The position numbers and the translations under genes were made by a program. Below are positions 49,432 through 57,768 of a stretch of DNA of 64,000 nucleotides, one piece after another. The notes beneath the pieces are model-generated. The model was not told where the DNA came from and searched no databases. It saw nothing but the letters and a program-made list of their open reading frames with translations. The DNA is from JACMQX01 sp040385105 (GTDB lineage Bacteria > Pseudomonadota > Gammaproteobacteria > Burkholderiales > Burkholderiaceae_C), in NCBI GenBank assembly GCA_040385105.1, contig JAZKHY010000053.1:3094-67093 (forward strand), given 5' to 3'. How positions within the stretch are numbered: the first letter of the stretch is position 1; each line of letters opens with the position of its first letter.

Positions 49432-49977
49432 TCAGCCCAGCCGCTGCCTGAGCTTGTGCATGGAAGCGAGCAGGTCGCCGATGACCTTTTTTGTGGGCTC
49501 ATCTGTCAGTTCGCCGTCTGCATTGAACTTGCCGGCCGCCTCACGGATGAAGACCTCCGGCTTGTTGACCACGAAGGCATTGAGAAAGACCATCATCTTG
49601 CGCAGGTCGTATTGCGCGCGCGCCGTGCCCAGCGGCCCCGGGCTGGCGCCGATGATGCCGACCACCTTGCCGTCGAACACCGCGCCGGGCGGGCGGGACA
49701 CCCAGTCGATGGCGTTCTTCAGCACGCCGGGGATGGAGAAGTTGTATTCGGGCGTGACGATCAGCACCGCATCCGATGCGGCGATCTGCGCCTTGAGCAT
49801 TGCAACGGCCGGCGGCTCGCCACTTGCGGCGCGCAGGTCCTCGTCATAAAGCGGGATGTCGCGGATGTCCGCCATCTCGATGGTCATGCCCTCTGGGGCA
49901 AGCCCTGCGGCAGCGCGCAGCGCCATGGTGTTGAACGAGGCCTTGCGCAGGCTGCCGGAAATACCCAGGATATTCAT
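49432..49977 (-). CDS. NAD(P)H-dependent FMN reductase
   Basis: A 181-aa flavodoxin-fold reductase. ILGISGSLRKASFNTMALRAA (core GSLRKASFN) binds the phosphate, and VTPEYNFSIPGVLKNAIDW is the family signature (core PEYNFSIPG). Members reduce quinones, chromate or supply FMNH2. The start at 49977 lies 58 bases from the operator. It is the first gene of the three-gene operon under the second GntR-type site. It may reduce a quinone made from the hydroquinone substrate of the neighbouring operon (inference). Confidence 0.92.
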   Translation of the reverse strand: MNILGISGSLRKASFNTMALRAAAGLAPEGMTIEMADIRDIPLYDEDLRAASGEPPAVAMLKAQIAASDAVLIVTPEYNFSIPGVLKNAIDWVSRPPGAVFDGKVVGIIGASPGPLGTARAQYDLRKMMVFLNAFVVNKPEVFIREAAGKFNADGELTDEPTKKVIGDLLASMHKLRQRLG

Positions 49978-50034
49978 CTTGCTTTCTCTGTTGCGGCGCA
50001 ACTGCATTGCACGGGGATGGGGTCGGAATCACAT

Positions 50035-50050
50035 CTTATGTTCATATAAG
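50035..50050. promoter_or_regulatory. GntR-type operator, second copy
   Basis: CTTATGTTCATATAAG: arms CTTAT/ATAAG around GTTCAT. Same class as the site at 46646, sharing the ATGTWCATA core. Confidence 0.78.
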
Positions 50051-50077
50051 TTTATGTGAATTGATCGGGGATTGCAA
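50049..50077 (-). promoter_or_regulatory. Minus-strand promoter of the FMN reductase operon
   Basis: On the minus strand: TTGCAA (50077-50072), a 17-base spacer and TAAACT (50054-50049), directly followed by the operator. Confidence 0.72.
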
Positions 50078-50146
50078 GCTGACGCGGGCAGGCGGTGTTC
50101 GCAGCGGGCGCACCCGCGCGACTGCGCCTGCACGGAACCGGGCAAA

Positions 50147-50172
50147 GCGTGCGGCAGCCGGCTGCCGCACGC
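50147..50172 (-). terminator. 26-bp perfect palindrome ending the hpa-panE operon
   Basis: GCGTGCGGCAGCC and its exact complement, 19 bases after the stop of the ketopantoate-reductase-like gene. On the minus strand it is followed by TTTGCC. It is probably the terminator of the long minus-strand operon, although the T-run is short. Confidence 0.68.
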
Positions 50173-50191
50173 GGTCAGGAGGGTTTGGGGA

Positions 50192-51166
50192 TCAGTACAG
50201 CCCGCGGACGCGGGCATGCAGCCGGGCCAGGCCCAGCAGGGTGTCGGTATTCGGCGTGGGCACGCCGGTGATCTGGCCGAGTTCGCGCACGACGGTCACC
50301 AGTGCATCCAGCTCGACGGCGCGGCCGGCATCCACGTCCTGCAGCATCGAGGTGCGGAACGCGCCCAGCTTCATGGTGACGGCATGGCGGTCTTCCGGCT
50401 GCTGGTCAATGGGGATGCCGATGCGCGCGCCGATCTCCTTCGCTTCCAGCATCACGCTGGAGATGAAGCCCCGCACCAGGTCGTCGCCGAGGATGAGGTC
50501 GGTGGTGGCGCCGGTCATCGCGCTGACGGGGTTGACCGTCATGTTGCCCCAGAGCTTGTACCAGGCGTCTTTCTGGATCTGCTCTGAAACGGCGGTCTCG
50601 ATGCCCGCCGCTGCCAGCATGTCTGCAATGGCCTGCAGCCGCTGCGTCTTGCGGCCCGAGGGCTCGCCGATGATGAGCTTGTTGCCGAAATTGTGTTTGA
50701 CGAAACCGGGGCCGTTCAGGGAGAAGCTTGCATGGACCACGCCGCCGACGATGTGCTTGCCCGCAATGGCCTGCGCAATCGCGCCGCCCGGGTCCACGGC
50801 TGCCAGGCGCCGGCCCGCATAGCTTCCGCCAAAGCCTTCAAAGAACCACCACGGCACGCCGTTCATGGCGGTGAGGACGACGGTGTCCGGGCCGATCAGC
50901 GGTGCAATGGCTTTCGCGACATCCGCCATGGCCGGCGCCTTGACGGCGACGACCACCAGATCCTGTACGCCCAGATCAGCCGGCTTGGCGCTGGCGCGCA
51001 CCGCAGCGGCATGCACCTGCCCGCCCATTTCGAGCCGCAGCCCGTGCGCCTTCAGTGCTTCCAGCGTGGCACCACGCGCCACAACGCACACCTCGTTGCC
51101 CGCGAGCGCGAGCTTCGCGCCGATCCAGCCGCCGATGGCGCCGGCGCCGTAGATGCAGACTTTCAT
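50192..51166 (-). CDS. Ketopantoate reductase-family (PanE/ApbA) protein
   Basis: A 324-aa NADPH-dependent reductase. YGAGAIGGWIGAKLALAG is the cofactor motif, VAVKAPA follows the fold, and WYKLWGNMTVNPVSAMTGAT carries the catalytic Lys. Several paralogues of this family act in catabolic operons rather than pantothenate synthesis. Here it closes a meta-cleavage operon, ten bases after a class II aldolase gene, so a 2-oxoacid substrate from ring cleavage is likelier than ketopantoate. Confidence 0.87.
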   Translation of the reverse strand: MKVCIYGAGAIGGWIGAKLALAGNEVCVVARGATLEALKAHGLRLEMGGQVHAAAVRASAKPADLGVQDLVVVAVKAPAMADVAKAIAPLIGPDTVVLTAMNGVPWWFFEGFGGSYAGRRLAAVDPGGAIAQAIAGKHIVGGVVHASFSLNGPGFVKHNFGNKLIIGEPSGRKTQRLQAIADMLAAAGIETAVSEQIQKDAWYKLWGNMTVNPVSAMTGATTDLILGDDLVRGFISSVMLEAKEIGARIGIPIDQQPEDRHAVTMKLGAFRTSMLQDVDAGRAVELDALVTVVRELGQITGVPTPNTDTLLGLARLHARVRGLY

Positions 51167-51176
51167 TCAGTGCCAG

Positions 51177-51950
51177 TCAATTTTTATAGCTGGTATCAAT
51201 GCGGTCCACCTGCCGGACCAGCGCGTCGAACACATCCTGCCCGGCGCCGAATTTAGCGTCGAACTGGAAGGAGTCGTGCGTCGTCTTGACGGCCACGGCC
51301 TCCGGCACTGCAATGGCAGCGCCGAGCGCCGCCTGCGCCATCTGGATCTCGCAGGCGCGCTGCAGCGTCCACAGCCGCACAAAAGTCAGCGGCAGCGTCG
51401 TGCCCCAGGCCAGAAGGCCATGGTTGCGCAGGATCACCAGCGGCTTGTCGCCGATGTTGGCCAGCAGGCGCGGCGCCTCTCCGGCATGGATGGTGATGCC
51501 TTCAAAGTCATGGTAGGCCACCATGCCGTGCAGCTGCGCCGAATAGAAATTGTTCTGCGCCATGCCGCCTTGCGTGCAGGCCACGGCGACGCCGGCCGTG
51601 GTGTGCGTGTGCATGACGCAATGCGCATCAAGCAGGCCGTCATGGATGGCGGCATGCACGGTGAAGCCGGCCGGGTTCACCGGCCAGGGGTTGTCGTCCA
51701 GCTTGTTGCCCTTGAGGTCGATCTTGAGCAGGTTGCTCGCGGTGACCTCGGAGTAATGCAGGCCGAACGGGTTGATCAAGAACTGCTTCTGCCCGCCCGT
51801 GACGCTGTCCGGCAACCGCACCGTGATGTGGTTGTAGATCATCTCCGTCCAGCCCAGCATCGCAAACACACGGTAGCAGGCGGCCAGCTGCACGCGCTCC
51901 TTCCATTCGTCAGGATGCATGGCAACGGGGGACTCGAGAACAGCATTCAC
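51177..51950 (-). CDS. Class II aldolase/adducin-family protein
   Basis: A 257-aa zinc-dependent aldolase-fold protein. The metal motif is HTHT (CVMHTHTTAGVAVA) with a third His in ILRNHGLLAWG; Glu in the SEVTASNLL region fits the family. Members cleave sugar phosphates or 4-hydroxy-2-oxoacids, or decarboxylate. It is paired with the ketopantoate-reductase-like gene downstream. The dispersed repeat separates it from the Bug gene upstream, so it might have its own transcript. Confidence 0.88.
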   Translation of the reverse strand: MNAVLESPVAMHPDEWKERVQLAACYRVFAMLGWTEMIYNHITVRLPDSVTGGQKQFLINPFGLHYSEVTASNLLKIDLKGNKLDDNPWPVNPAGFTVHAAIHDGLLDAHCVMHTHTTAGVAVACTQGGMAQNNFYSAQLHGMVAYHDFEGITIHAGEAPRLLANIGDKPLVILRNHGLLAWGTTLPLTFVRLWTLQRACEIQMAQAALGAAIAVPEAVAVKTTHDSFQFDAKFGAGQDVFDALVRQVDRIDTSYKN

Positions 51951-51992
51951 GGTAATGGCCTTTCAATTGCAAGCCCACCTTCGGGAATGCGC

Positions 51993-52064
51993 GGAACCGG
52001 CTTTGCCGGTCCGCTGCATTGCCCCCCAGTGGGGGGAGCCGCCGAAGGCGGGACGGGGGGCGTC
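51993..52064 (-). repeat. Dispersed intergenic repeat, copy B
   Basis: The reverse-complement partner of the element at 29104-29176: shared GACGCCCCCCGTCC start, CTCCCCCCACTGGGGGG core and GCCGGTTCC end, with a few differing bases between core and end. It lies between the class II aldolase and Bug genes. Confidence 0.78.
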
Positions 52065-52066
52065 AG

Positions 52067-53053
52067 TTATGCGTCTGCGGTGAAACCGACAGCCTTGACG
52101 ATGGGCGCCCATTTCGCCGTATCTTTTTTCAGCAGGTCGGTCAGCTCGGCAGGCGACGAAGACATCGCTTCCAGCCCGAAGCCCGACAGGCCGTCGATCA
52201 CGTCCTTCTGGGCCAGTGCGGTCTTGAGCGAGGCATTCATGCGGGCCACGATCTCCGCCGGCGTTTTGGCCGGCAGGAAGAAGGCGAACCACTCGCTGTG
52301 CGTCACGTTCTTCACGCCCTGTTCGTCATACGTCGGCACGTCGGGTGCGAAGCGGCTGCGCTTGGTGCCCGAGACACCGAGGATGCGGACCTTGCCGGTA
52401 GGCAGGTGCTGCGTCAGGTCGCCGATGGGGCCGGACACGGCCGAGATGTTGCCGCCCAGCAGGTCCAGCATGGCCGGCTGCGTGCCGCGGTAGGCGGCAT
52501 GCTTCATGTCGATGCCGGCGCCCTTGCCCAGCAGCGCGCCGATGAAGTGGGGTGTGGAGCCTGCGGCGGGCGAGCCGAAGTTGGCGCCGGTCGGGTTGGC
52601 CTTGGCCCAGGCCAGGAACTCGGGCACGGTCTTGACCGTCAGCGGTACGGCCGGGCCGACCGCCAGGCCGAAGTCGAACACGCAGGCAATCGACGCCGGC
52701 AGCAGGTCGGCCATCGGGTCATACGGCAGCTTCTTGTAGATGTGCGGGTAGATGGTCAGGATGGAGGTGGGCGTCTGCAGCAGGGTCGAGCCGTCGGGCT
52801 TGGCGTCCTTGACGGTCTGCACGGCGATCTGGCCGCCGGCGCCGGTCTTGTTCTCGACGACGGCCGTTGTTGCGTAGCCCGGTGCCATGCGCGTCGCAAC
52901 GCGGCGGCACAGGGTGTCCGACGTGCCGCCGGCGGCGAAGCCGGTGACGATCTTGAGGTTGTCGATGGCTTGCGCGAAAGCGGTCTGGCCCAGTGTGCCG
53001 AGGAAGGCCGAGGCGCCTGCGGACTGGATGACCTGGCGGCGGGTGATGCTCAT
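52067..53053 (-). CDS. Bug-family periplasmic solute-binding protein
   Basis: A 328-aa exported binding protein with a Tat-like signal (ITRRQVIQSAGASAFL) and cleavage near AFAQA. The mature start IDNLKIVTGFAAGGTSD lacks the usual YP-x-RP opening of other Bug proteins here, so it belongs to a separate branch. KTGAGGQIAVQ and AAYRGTQPAMLDLLGGNIS are recognisable. It follows the dehydratase gene by 45 bases in the hpa-type operon and may deliver or sense a hydroxyphenylacetate-like acid (inference). Confidence 0.88.
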   Translation of the reverse strand: MSITRRQVIQSAGASAFLGTLGQTAFAQAIDNLKIVTGFAAGGTSDTLCRRVATRMAPGYATTAVVENKTGAGGQIAVQTVKDAKPDGSTLLQTPTSILTIYPHIYKKLPYDPMADLLPASIACVFDFGLAVGPAVPLTVKTVPEFLAWAKANPTGANFGSPAAGSTPHFIGALLGKGAGIDMKHAAYRGTQPAMLDLLGGNISAVSGPIGDLTQHLPTGKVRILGVSGTKRSRFAPDVPTYDEQGVKNVTHSEWFAFFLPAKTPAEIVARMNASLKTALAQKDVIDGLSGFGLEAMSSSPAELTDLLKKDTAKWAPIVKAVGFTADA

Positions 53054-53098
53054 GGAATTGTCTCCGTGGATAAAAAAATGGTTCTGAAAGATAACGGT

Positions 53099-54832
53099 TT
53101 AGGACGCATCGCGCAACCAGATAACCCCTCCCGAATGGGTCACCGCGCCCTGGTGGCTGGGGCGTACCGTCAGCGCATACTTTTCCAGCAAACCGCCCCT
53201 GTGCACGGCCGGGGCCTCCCCCGCTTCGGCAAGCCTTTGGACGATTTGCGCGCCGGTGAGTTCCACCGAGATGCTGCGCGCCGAAGCCCGCGCGTCAATA
53301 TGGATGAGGTCGCCGTCCCGCAGCGCGGCAATCGGGCCGCCGTCGGCTGCTTCCGGCCCGGCATAGCCGATGCACAGGCCGCGCGTCGCGCCTGAAAAGC
53401 GCCCGTCAGTCAAAAGCGCTACCTTGTCGCCCATGCCCTGGCCGTAGAGCAGGGCGGTGATGCCGAGCATCTCGCGCATGCCCGGGCTGCCCTTGGGGCC
53501 TTCGTTGCGGATGACGATGACATCGCCCGGCTGGTACTGGCGGTTCTGCACCGCAGCCTGGGCTTCTTCCTCGGAATTGAAAACCCGTGCCGGCCCCGTG
53601 TGCACCAGCGTGGCCAGGCCCGCCGTCTTGAGCAGCGCACCATCCGGGCAGAGGTTGCCCTTGAGCACCGCCAGCCCGCCGTCGCGCGACAGGGCGTCTT
53701 CCACCGTGCGCACCACCTTGCCGTCAGGCGCGCCGGCCGATTCAAGCTCCTGGGCGAGCGTGCGGCCGGTGAAGGTCAGCGCGTCGCCGTGGATGAAGCC
53801 CTTTTGCAGCAGCTCGCGCAGGATTACGCCTGCGCCGCCGATGTAATACACGTCGCGCGCCAGGTACTTGCCGCCGGGGCGCAAGTCACCGATCAGCGGC
53901 GTGCGGGCAAAGATTTCCGCCACGTCGTCCAGGTGGAATTTGATGCCGGCCTCATGCGCAATCGCCGGCAGGTGCAGGGCGGCGTTGGTGGAGCCGCCGG
54001 TGGCAGACACCAGCGCGCAGGCGTTCTCCAGCGACTTGCGGGTCACGATGTCGCGCGGCAGCGGGGCATCGCCCATCACGGCCTGCATCAGCGTCTTCGC
54101 CGCGCGGCGAAGCAGCGGCGCGCGTTCGCTGAAAACCGCCGGCACCATGCTGGAGCCGATCGGCGCCAGGCCGATCGCCTCCGACACCATGCCCATGGTG
54201 TTGGCGGTGAACTGGCCTGCGCAGGCGCCGGCCGTGGGCAGGCAGGCGGCGCTCATGGCGTCCAGTTCTTCCATGGTGGCGGTGTTGGCCAGCACCTTGC
54301 CGATGGTCTCGTAGGTATCCACCACATTCAGGTCGCGGCCTTCAGGCCCGTAAGCCTGGCCCGGCAGCGCGGAGCCGCCGTGCACGAACACGCTGGGCAC
54401 ATTGCAGCGCACCATGCCCATCATCAGGCCGGGCAGGTTCTTGTCGCAGGCGCCGATGCCGAAGATGCCGTCCCACTGGTGGCCGCGGGTGGAGGCTTCC
54501 ACGCTGTCGGCGATCAGCTCGCGCGAAATGAGCGAGAAGCGCATGCCCGAATGCGCCATGGTCAACCCGTCGCTGACCGACACCACCGGGCATTCGTGCG
54601 GCGTGCCGCCTGCGGCATAGATGCCGGTCTTGGCATGCTGGGCCTGGTCACGCAGGTTCAGGTTGCAGGGGCTCATCTCGCCGCCGGTGTGGAACACGCC
54701 GATGTGCGGGCGGGCGATGTCCTCGTCGTCCTGGCCGAGCGCATAGAGGAAGCTGCGCGTCGTGGCACGGATGGTGCCTTCGCGGATCGTCGCCGAGCGG
54801 AACTTCGGTGGCTTGTTGTCTGGCAAGGTCAT
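53099..54832 (-). CDS. IlvD/Edd-family dehydratase
   Basis: A 577-aa iron-sulfur dehydratase. Cluster cysteines are visible in MSPCNLN, GACDKNLPG and TAGACAGQFTANTM. Other signatures are MAHSGMRFSL, VSATGGSTNAALH, TDGRFSGATRGLCIGY and the C-terminal domain. Family members dehydrate dihydroxy acids in branched-chain amino-acid synthesis, or sugar acids. Its place after hpaI suggests a catabolic paralogue acting on a hydroxylated acid, so I do not assign the ilvD symbol. The spacing to hpaI is 50 bases. Confidence 0.88.
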   Translation of the reverse strand: MTLPDNKPPKFRSATIREGTIRATTRSFLYALGQDDEDIARPHIGVFHTGGEMSPCNLNLRDQAQHAKTGIYAAGGTPHECPVVSVSDGLTMAHSGMRFSLISRELIADSVEASTRGHQWDGIFGIGACDKNLPGLMMGMVRCNVPSVFVHGGSALPGQAYGPEGRDLNVVDTYETIGKVLANTATMEELDAMSAACLPTAGACAGQFTANTMGMVSEAIGLAPIGSSMVPAVFSERAPLLRRAAKTLMQAVMGDAPLPRDIVTRKSLENACALVSATGGSTNAALHLPAIAHEAGIKFHLDDVAEIFARTPLIGDLRPGGKYLARDVYYIGGAGVILRELLQKGFIHGDALTFTGRTLAQELESAGAPDGKVVRTVEDALSRDGGLAVLKGNLCPDGALLKTAGLATLVHTGPARVFNSEEEAQAAVQNRQYQPGDVIVIRNEGPKGSPGMREMLGITALLYGQGMGDKVALLTDGRFSGATRGLCIGYAGPEAADGGPIAALRDGDLIHIDARASARSISVELTGAQIVQRLAEAGEAPAVHRGGLLEKYALTVRPSHQGAVTHSGGVIWLRDAS

Positions 54833-54882
54833 GGGTGAGCTGTGGATGGGCTGTGGGTAGCGGCTTGCAGGGCAGCTTGCGT

Positions 54883-55722
54883 TCAGTAAACCTTGCCGCG
54901 GGTAGATTCGGGTACGGACGCGGGCGACTTGAACCGCGCCGCCAGCGCGCTGGTGTGGCGCACCAGCAGGCTGGTGTCCAGGCCGACAGCCACAAAGGTC
55001 ACGCCGAGGCTGAGGTAATGGCGGGCCAGCGTTTCGTCAGGCGTCAGGATGCCGGCGGCTTTCCCGGCCTTGATGATCCGCCTGATGGCGTCCTCAATCG
55101 CGGCCTGCACCTGCGGATGGCCCGGGTTGCCAACATGGCCCATGGAGGCAGAGAGATCGGCCGGGCCAATGAACACGCCGTCCACGCCTTCGGTGGCGGC
55201 GATTGCGTCCAGGTTGTCCAGTGCGGTCTGGGTCTCGGCCTGCACCAGCAGGCAGACCTGCGCATTGGCTTCCTTTGCATAGTTCGGGTAGCGGCCCCAG
55301 CGCGAGGCGCGCGCGCCGGCCATGCCCCGGATGCCGCCTGAACTCGCGCCGCCTGACCCTGCGTCCACCGGGTAGCGCGTGGCGCGCACCAGCGTGGCGA
55401 CCTGCTCCGGTGTGTCCACCATCGGCACCAGCAGGGTCTGCACGCCGACGTCCAGGTACTGCTTGATCAGCATCTCGCCGATGTGCCCGTGACCCATGGG
55501 TACGCGCGCAATCGGGTGGGAAGGGTAGGGCGCGATGGCCTGCAGCTGCGCCAGCAGGCTGCGCACATCGTTGGGGGCATGTTCGCCGTCCACCAGCAGC
55601 CAGTCGAAGCCGGCGCCGGCGCAGATCTCGGTGGAATACGGGTCGGCCAGGCTGAGCCACAGGCCGATCTGCGCCTCTTTGTTGGCGAGGGCCTGCTTGA
55701 AGGTGTTGATGGGGGTTTGCAT
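54883..55722 (-). CDS. hpaI: 4-Hydroxy-2-oxoheptanedioate aldolase (HpaI/HpcH)
   Basis: A 279-aa class II pyruvate aldolase that splits 4-hydroxy-2-oxoheptanedioate to pyruvate and succinate semialdehyde. QIGLWLSLADPYSTEI, FDWLLVDGEHAPND, LVPMVDT, GGIRGMAGARASRWG, LVQAET (metal Glu) and FIGPADLSASMGH (metal Asp) all match the family. A short C-terminal tail extends beyond the usual ~262 residues. It is the last step of the homoprotocatechuate route and follows hpaH by 22 bases. Confidence 0.92.
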   Translation of the reverse strand: MQTPINTFKQALANKEAQIGLWLSLADPYSTEICAGAGFDWLLVDGEHAPNDVRSLLAQLQAIAPYPSHPIARVPMGHGHIGEMLIKQYLDVGVQTLLVPMVDTPEQVATLVRATRYPVDAGSGGASSGGIRGMAGARASRWGRYPNYAKEANAQVCLLVQAETQTALDNLDAIAATEGVDGVFIGPADLSASMGHVGNPGHPQVQAAIEDAIRRIIKAGKAAGILTPDETLARHYLSLGVTFVAVGLDTSLLVRHTSALAARFKSPASVPESTRGKVY

Positions 55723-55744
55723 GGAATTCTTTCAGGCGGGCAGA

Positions 55745-56545
55745 CTAGACAAAGCGGAACTCGAAGCGCCCGAGCGCACCGTAGTCGGCATCGAACACAT
55801 CGCCGGCCTTTGCGCCCACCGGCCGTGTGAAGGAGCCGGCCAGGACGACCTCGCCGGCTTCCAGGAACTCGCCCCAGGGCGCGAGCTTCATCGCGAGCCA
55901 TGCGACGCCGACGGCAGGGTGGCCCTGCACGCCGGCCGCCAGCCCGGTCTCTTCCACCGCGCCGTTCTGCCGCAGGATGGCGCCGCACCAGGGCAGGTCC
56001 ACCTCGCGCGGCAGCACCTTGCGGCCGCCGAGCACGATGCCCGCGTTGGCCGCGTTGTCGCTGATGGTGTCCTGCACCTTGCGCATCTTCTTCGTGTGGC
56101 GGTCGAACTGCTCGATGCGCGCGTCGATGATCTCGATGGCGGGTGTCACGTAGTCGGTGGCATCCAGCACATCGTCCACCGTGATGTTGCCGCCCTCCAG
56201 GCGGCGCTTGAGCACAAAGGCCAGCTCCACCTCCACGCGGGGGGCAATGAAGCGCCCGGCGGGAATGTCGCCGGGGGTGAAGAACATGTCATCCAGCAGC
56301 GTGCCGTAGTCCGGCTCGTCGATCTGGCTGGAGATCTGCATCGCGCGCGAAGTCAGGCCGATCTTGTGGCCCAGCGCCTTGCGCCCGCCCGCGATCTTCA
56401 TGCGCACCCATTCGCGCGAGATGGCATAGCCGTCTTCGACCGTCATCTCCGGGTAGCGTTTGGAGAAATGCTCGACCTGCACGCGCGAGGTTTCGCTGTG
56501 CTGCAGTTCGGCGGCAAGCTGGCTGATGAGTTGCGGCGCGATCAT
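55745..56545 (-). CDS. hpaH: 2-Oxo-hept-3-ene-1,7-dioate hydratase (HpaH)
   Basis: A 266-aa hydratase that adds water to 2-oxo-hept-3-ene-1,7-dioate. The sequence matches the HpaH/MhpD family: GHKIGLTSRAMQ, EPDYGTLLDDMFF, RVEVELAFVL with the metal Glu pair, DTISDNAANAGIVLGGR, and LAAGVQGHPAVGVAWLA. Length is normal. The ATG at 56545 overlaps the hpaF stop by four bases. It supplies the substrate of HpaI. Confidence 0.94.
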   Translation of the reverse strand: MIAPQLISQLAAELQHSETSRVQVEHFSKRYPEMTVEDGYAISREWVRMKIAGGRKALGHKIGLTSRAMQISSQIDEPDYGTLLDDMFFTPGDIPAGRFIAPRVEVELAFVLKRRLEGGNITVDDVLDATDYVTPAIEIIDARIEQFDRHTKKMRKVQDTISDNAANAGIVLGGRKVLPREVDLPWCGAILRQNGAVEETGLAAGVQGHPAVGVAWLAMKLAPWGEFLEAGEVVLAGSFTRPVGAKAGDVFDADYGALGRFEFRFV

Positions 56546-56946
56546 TGGTTGAACAAGGGGTGGATGTTGCTGTGTTTGGCGTCGTACACCTGCCCCGGCG
56601 ACTCGTCCACCTGCACCGTGATGCCGATGAGCCGCTTGGCCATCAAGGGGTTGAAGTGCCTCTCCGCGCACGCCGCTATGGCGTCGCCTGCCTTCTTCTG
56701 CGTTTCGGCGCTGCGGCCCCTGCCCATGCGCAGGTTCATGTAGACGAAAGCGTAGTCGCGCTTGCCGTCCGCGATGGCATGGTGGGCCGAGGGGAAGGCC
56801 AGCACGCGGGTTCCCCCGGTGGGAAAGACCTGCTTGCCTTCCTCGTCCCACACCTCCAGCAGCGTGTCGGCAAGCGCCCGGCACAGGCGCGTCATGTTGC
56901 CGTCGGGGTCGAGGTTGCCGCTGTAGAGAATGACAAGGTGGGGCAT
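56542..56946 (-). CDS. hpaF: 5-Carboxymethyl-2-hydroxymuconate isomerase (HpaF)
   Basis: A 134-aa isomerase of the tautomerase fold. The mature protein would start at Pro2 (MPHLVILYSGNL), the catalytic proline of the family. FVYMNLRMGRGRS and ITVQVDES are family segments. It converts 5-carboxymethyl-2-hydroxymuconate to its oxo isomer. A longer in-frame start (56979) would bury the proline and overlaps the LigB gene, so it is rejected. It lies two bases after the dioxygenase gene. Confidence 0.92.
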   Translation of the reverse strand: MPHLVILYSGNLDPDGNMTRLCRALADTLLEVWDEEGKQVFPTGGTRVLAFPSAHHAIADGKRDYAFVYMNLRMGRGRSAETQKKAGDAIAACAERHFNPLMAKRLIGITVQVDESPGQVYDAKHSNIHPLFNQ

Positions 56947-56948
56947 GT

Positions 56949-57767
56949 TCAGATGACTTCCATGAGGGCCACGGTGCAACTCACCGCGAAAATCGGGATC
57001 GGCTTGAAGTGTCGCACCACGCCCTGGCCCCGCGCGGCGGCAGCCACCGCGATGAAGTTGCGGATTTCAAACCCGCCCTGGCCCGCATCGCGGTAGGTGG
57101 CCTCGTCGGTATAGGACAGCAGCGCTTCCCTGTCGTTGCGGCACCAGCGGTCCAGGAACTCGCGGTCCCAGTCTTCATTGACCTTGCCGGAGTCGGGTGT
57201 GGCCGGCCAGTGCGAGATGCCGCCCGTACCGACCAGCGCAATGCGCTCGGGCTGCGCGTCGCAGGCGGCGCGCAATGCCTCGCCAAAGGCCCAGGCGCGC
57301 GTGAGCGGCGTGAGCGGCGGCCCCTGGCAGTTGATGTTGACCGGGATGATGGCCTTGTCGTACCGGGGCGTGAGGAAGTTCAGCGGCACCATGATGCCGT
57401 GGTCGAACCTCCATTCTTCCGCATAGGCCACATCCACATCCTGCATCACGCGCTTGATGATGCGCTGTGACAGCGCGGCGTTGCCGGGCACCTTCGTCTT
57501 TGCAATGCCGAGCCAGGCCGGATCTTCGATCGGCCCTTCATATTGGTCGGCCATGCCGATGGCATAGGCCGGCATGTTGTTCATGAAGAAGTTGGCGAAG
57601 TGCTCGGCCGCGACGACGATGACGGCGTCGGGCCTTGCGGCTTCGAGCGCCTCGCCCATGCGGTGGAACTCGGCATGGAAGGCGTCCTTGACCGCAGGGT
57701 CGGCCAGGTGGGCCCGGCCGGTGATGCCCGGCGCGTGGCTGCAGATGCCGGCAAATACAAGTGCCAT
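56949..57767 (-). CDS. Class III extradiol dioxygenase, catalytic LigB-type subunit
   Basis: A 272-aa LigB-fold protein expected to carry the iron site. His11 in FAGICSHAPG and His near residue 56 in VVAAEHFANFF fit two ligands, and a late Glu would be the third. FDHGIMVPLNFL and GTGGISHWP are typical of the protocatechuate 4,5-dioxygenase group. It forms a pair with the LigA-type gene one base upstream. Flanking hpa genes indicate homoprotocatechuate or a close analogue as substrate, although the canonical single-chain HpaD is different. Confidence 0.87.
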   Translation of the reverse strand: MALVFAGICSHAPGITGRAHLADPAVKDAFHAEFHRMGEALEAARPDAVIVVAAEHFANFFMNNMPAYAIGMADQYEGPIEDPAWLGIAKTKVPGNAALSQRIIKRVMQDVDVAYAEEWRFDHGIMVPLNFLTPRYDKAIIPVNINCQGPPLTPLTRAWAFGEALRAACDAQPERIALVGTGGISHWPATPDSGKVNEDWDREFLDRWCRNDREALLSYTDEATYRDAGQGGFEIRNFIAVAAAARGQGVVRHFKPIPIFAVSCTVALMEVI

Positions 57768-57768
57768 G

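Noticed and set aside
53099..54832. Naming the dehydratase ilvD (branched-chain amino-acid synthesis)
   Set aside because: It lies in a catabolic operon after hpaI. The family also includes sugar-acid dehydratases, so the biosynthetic symbol is not justified.
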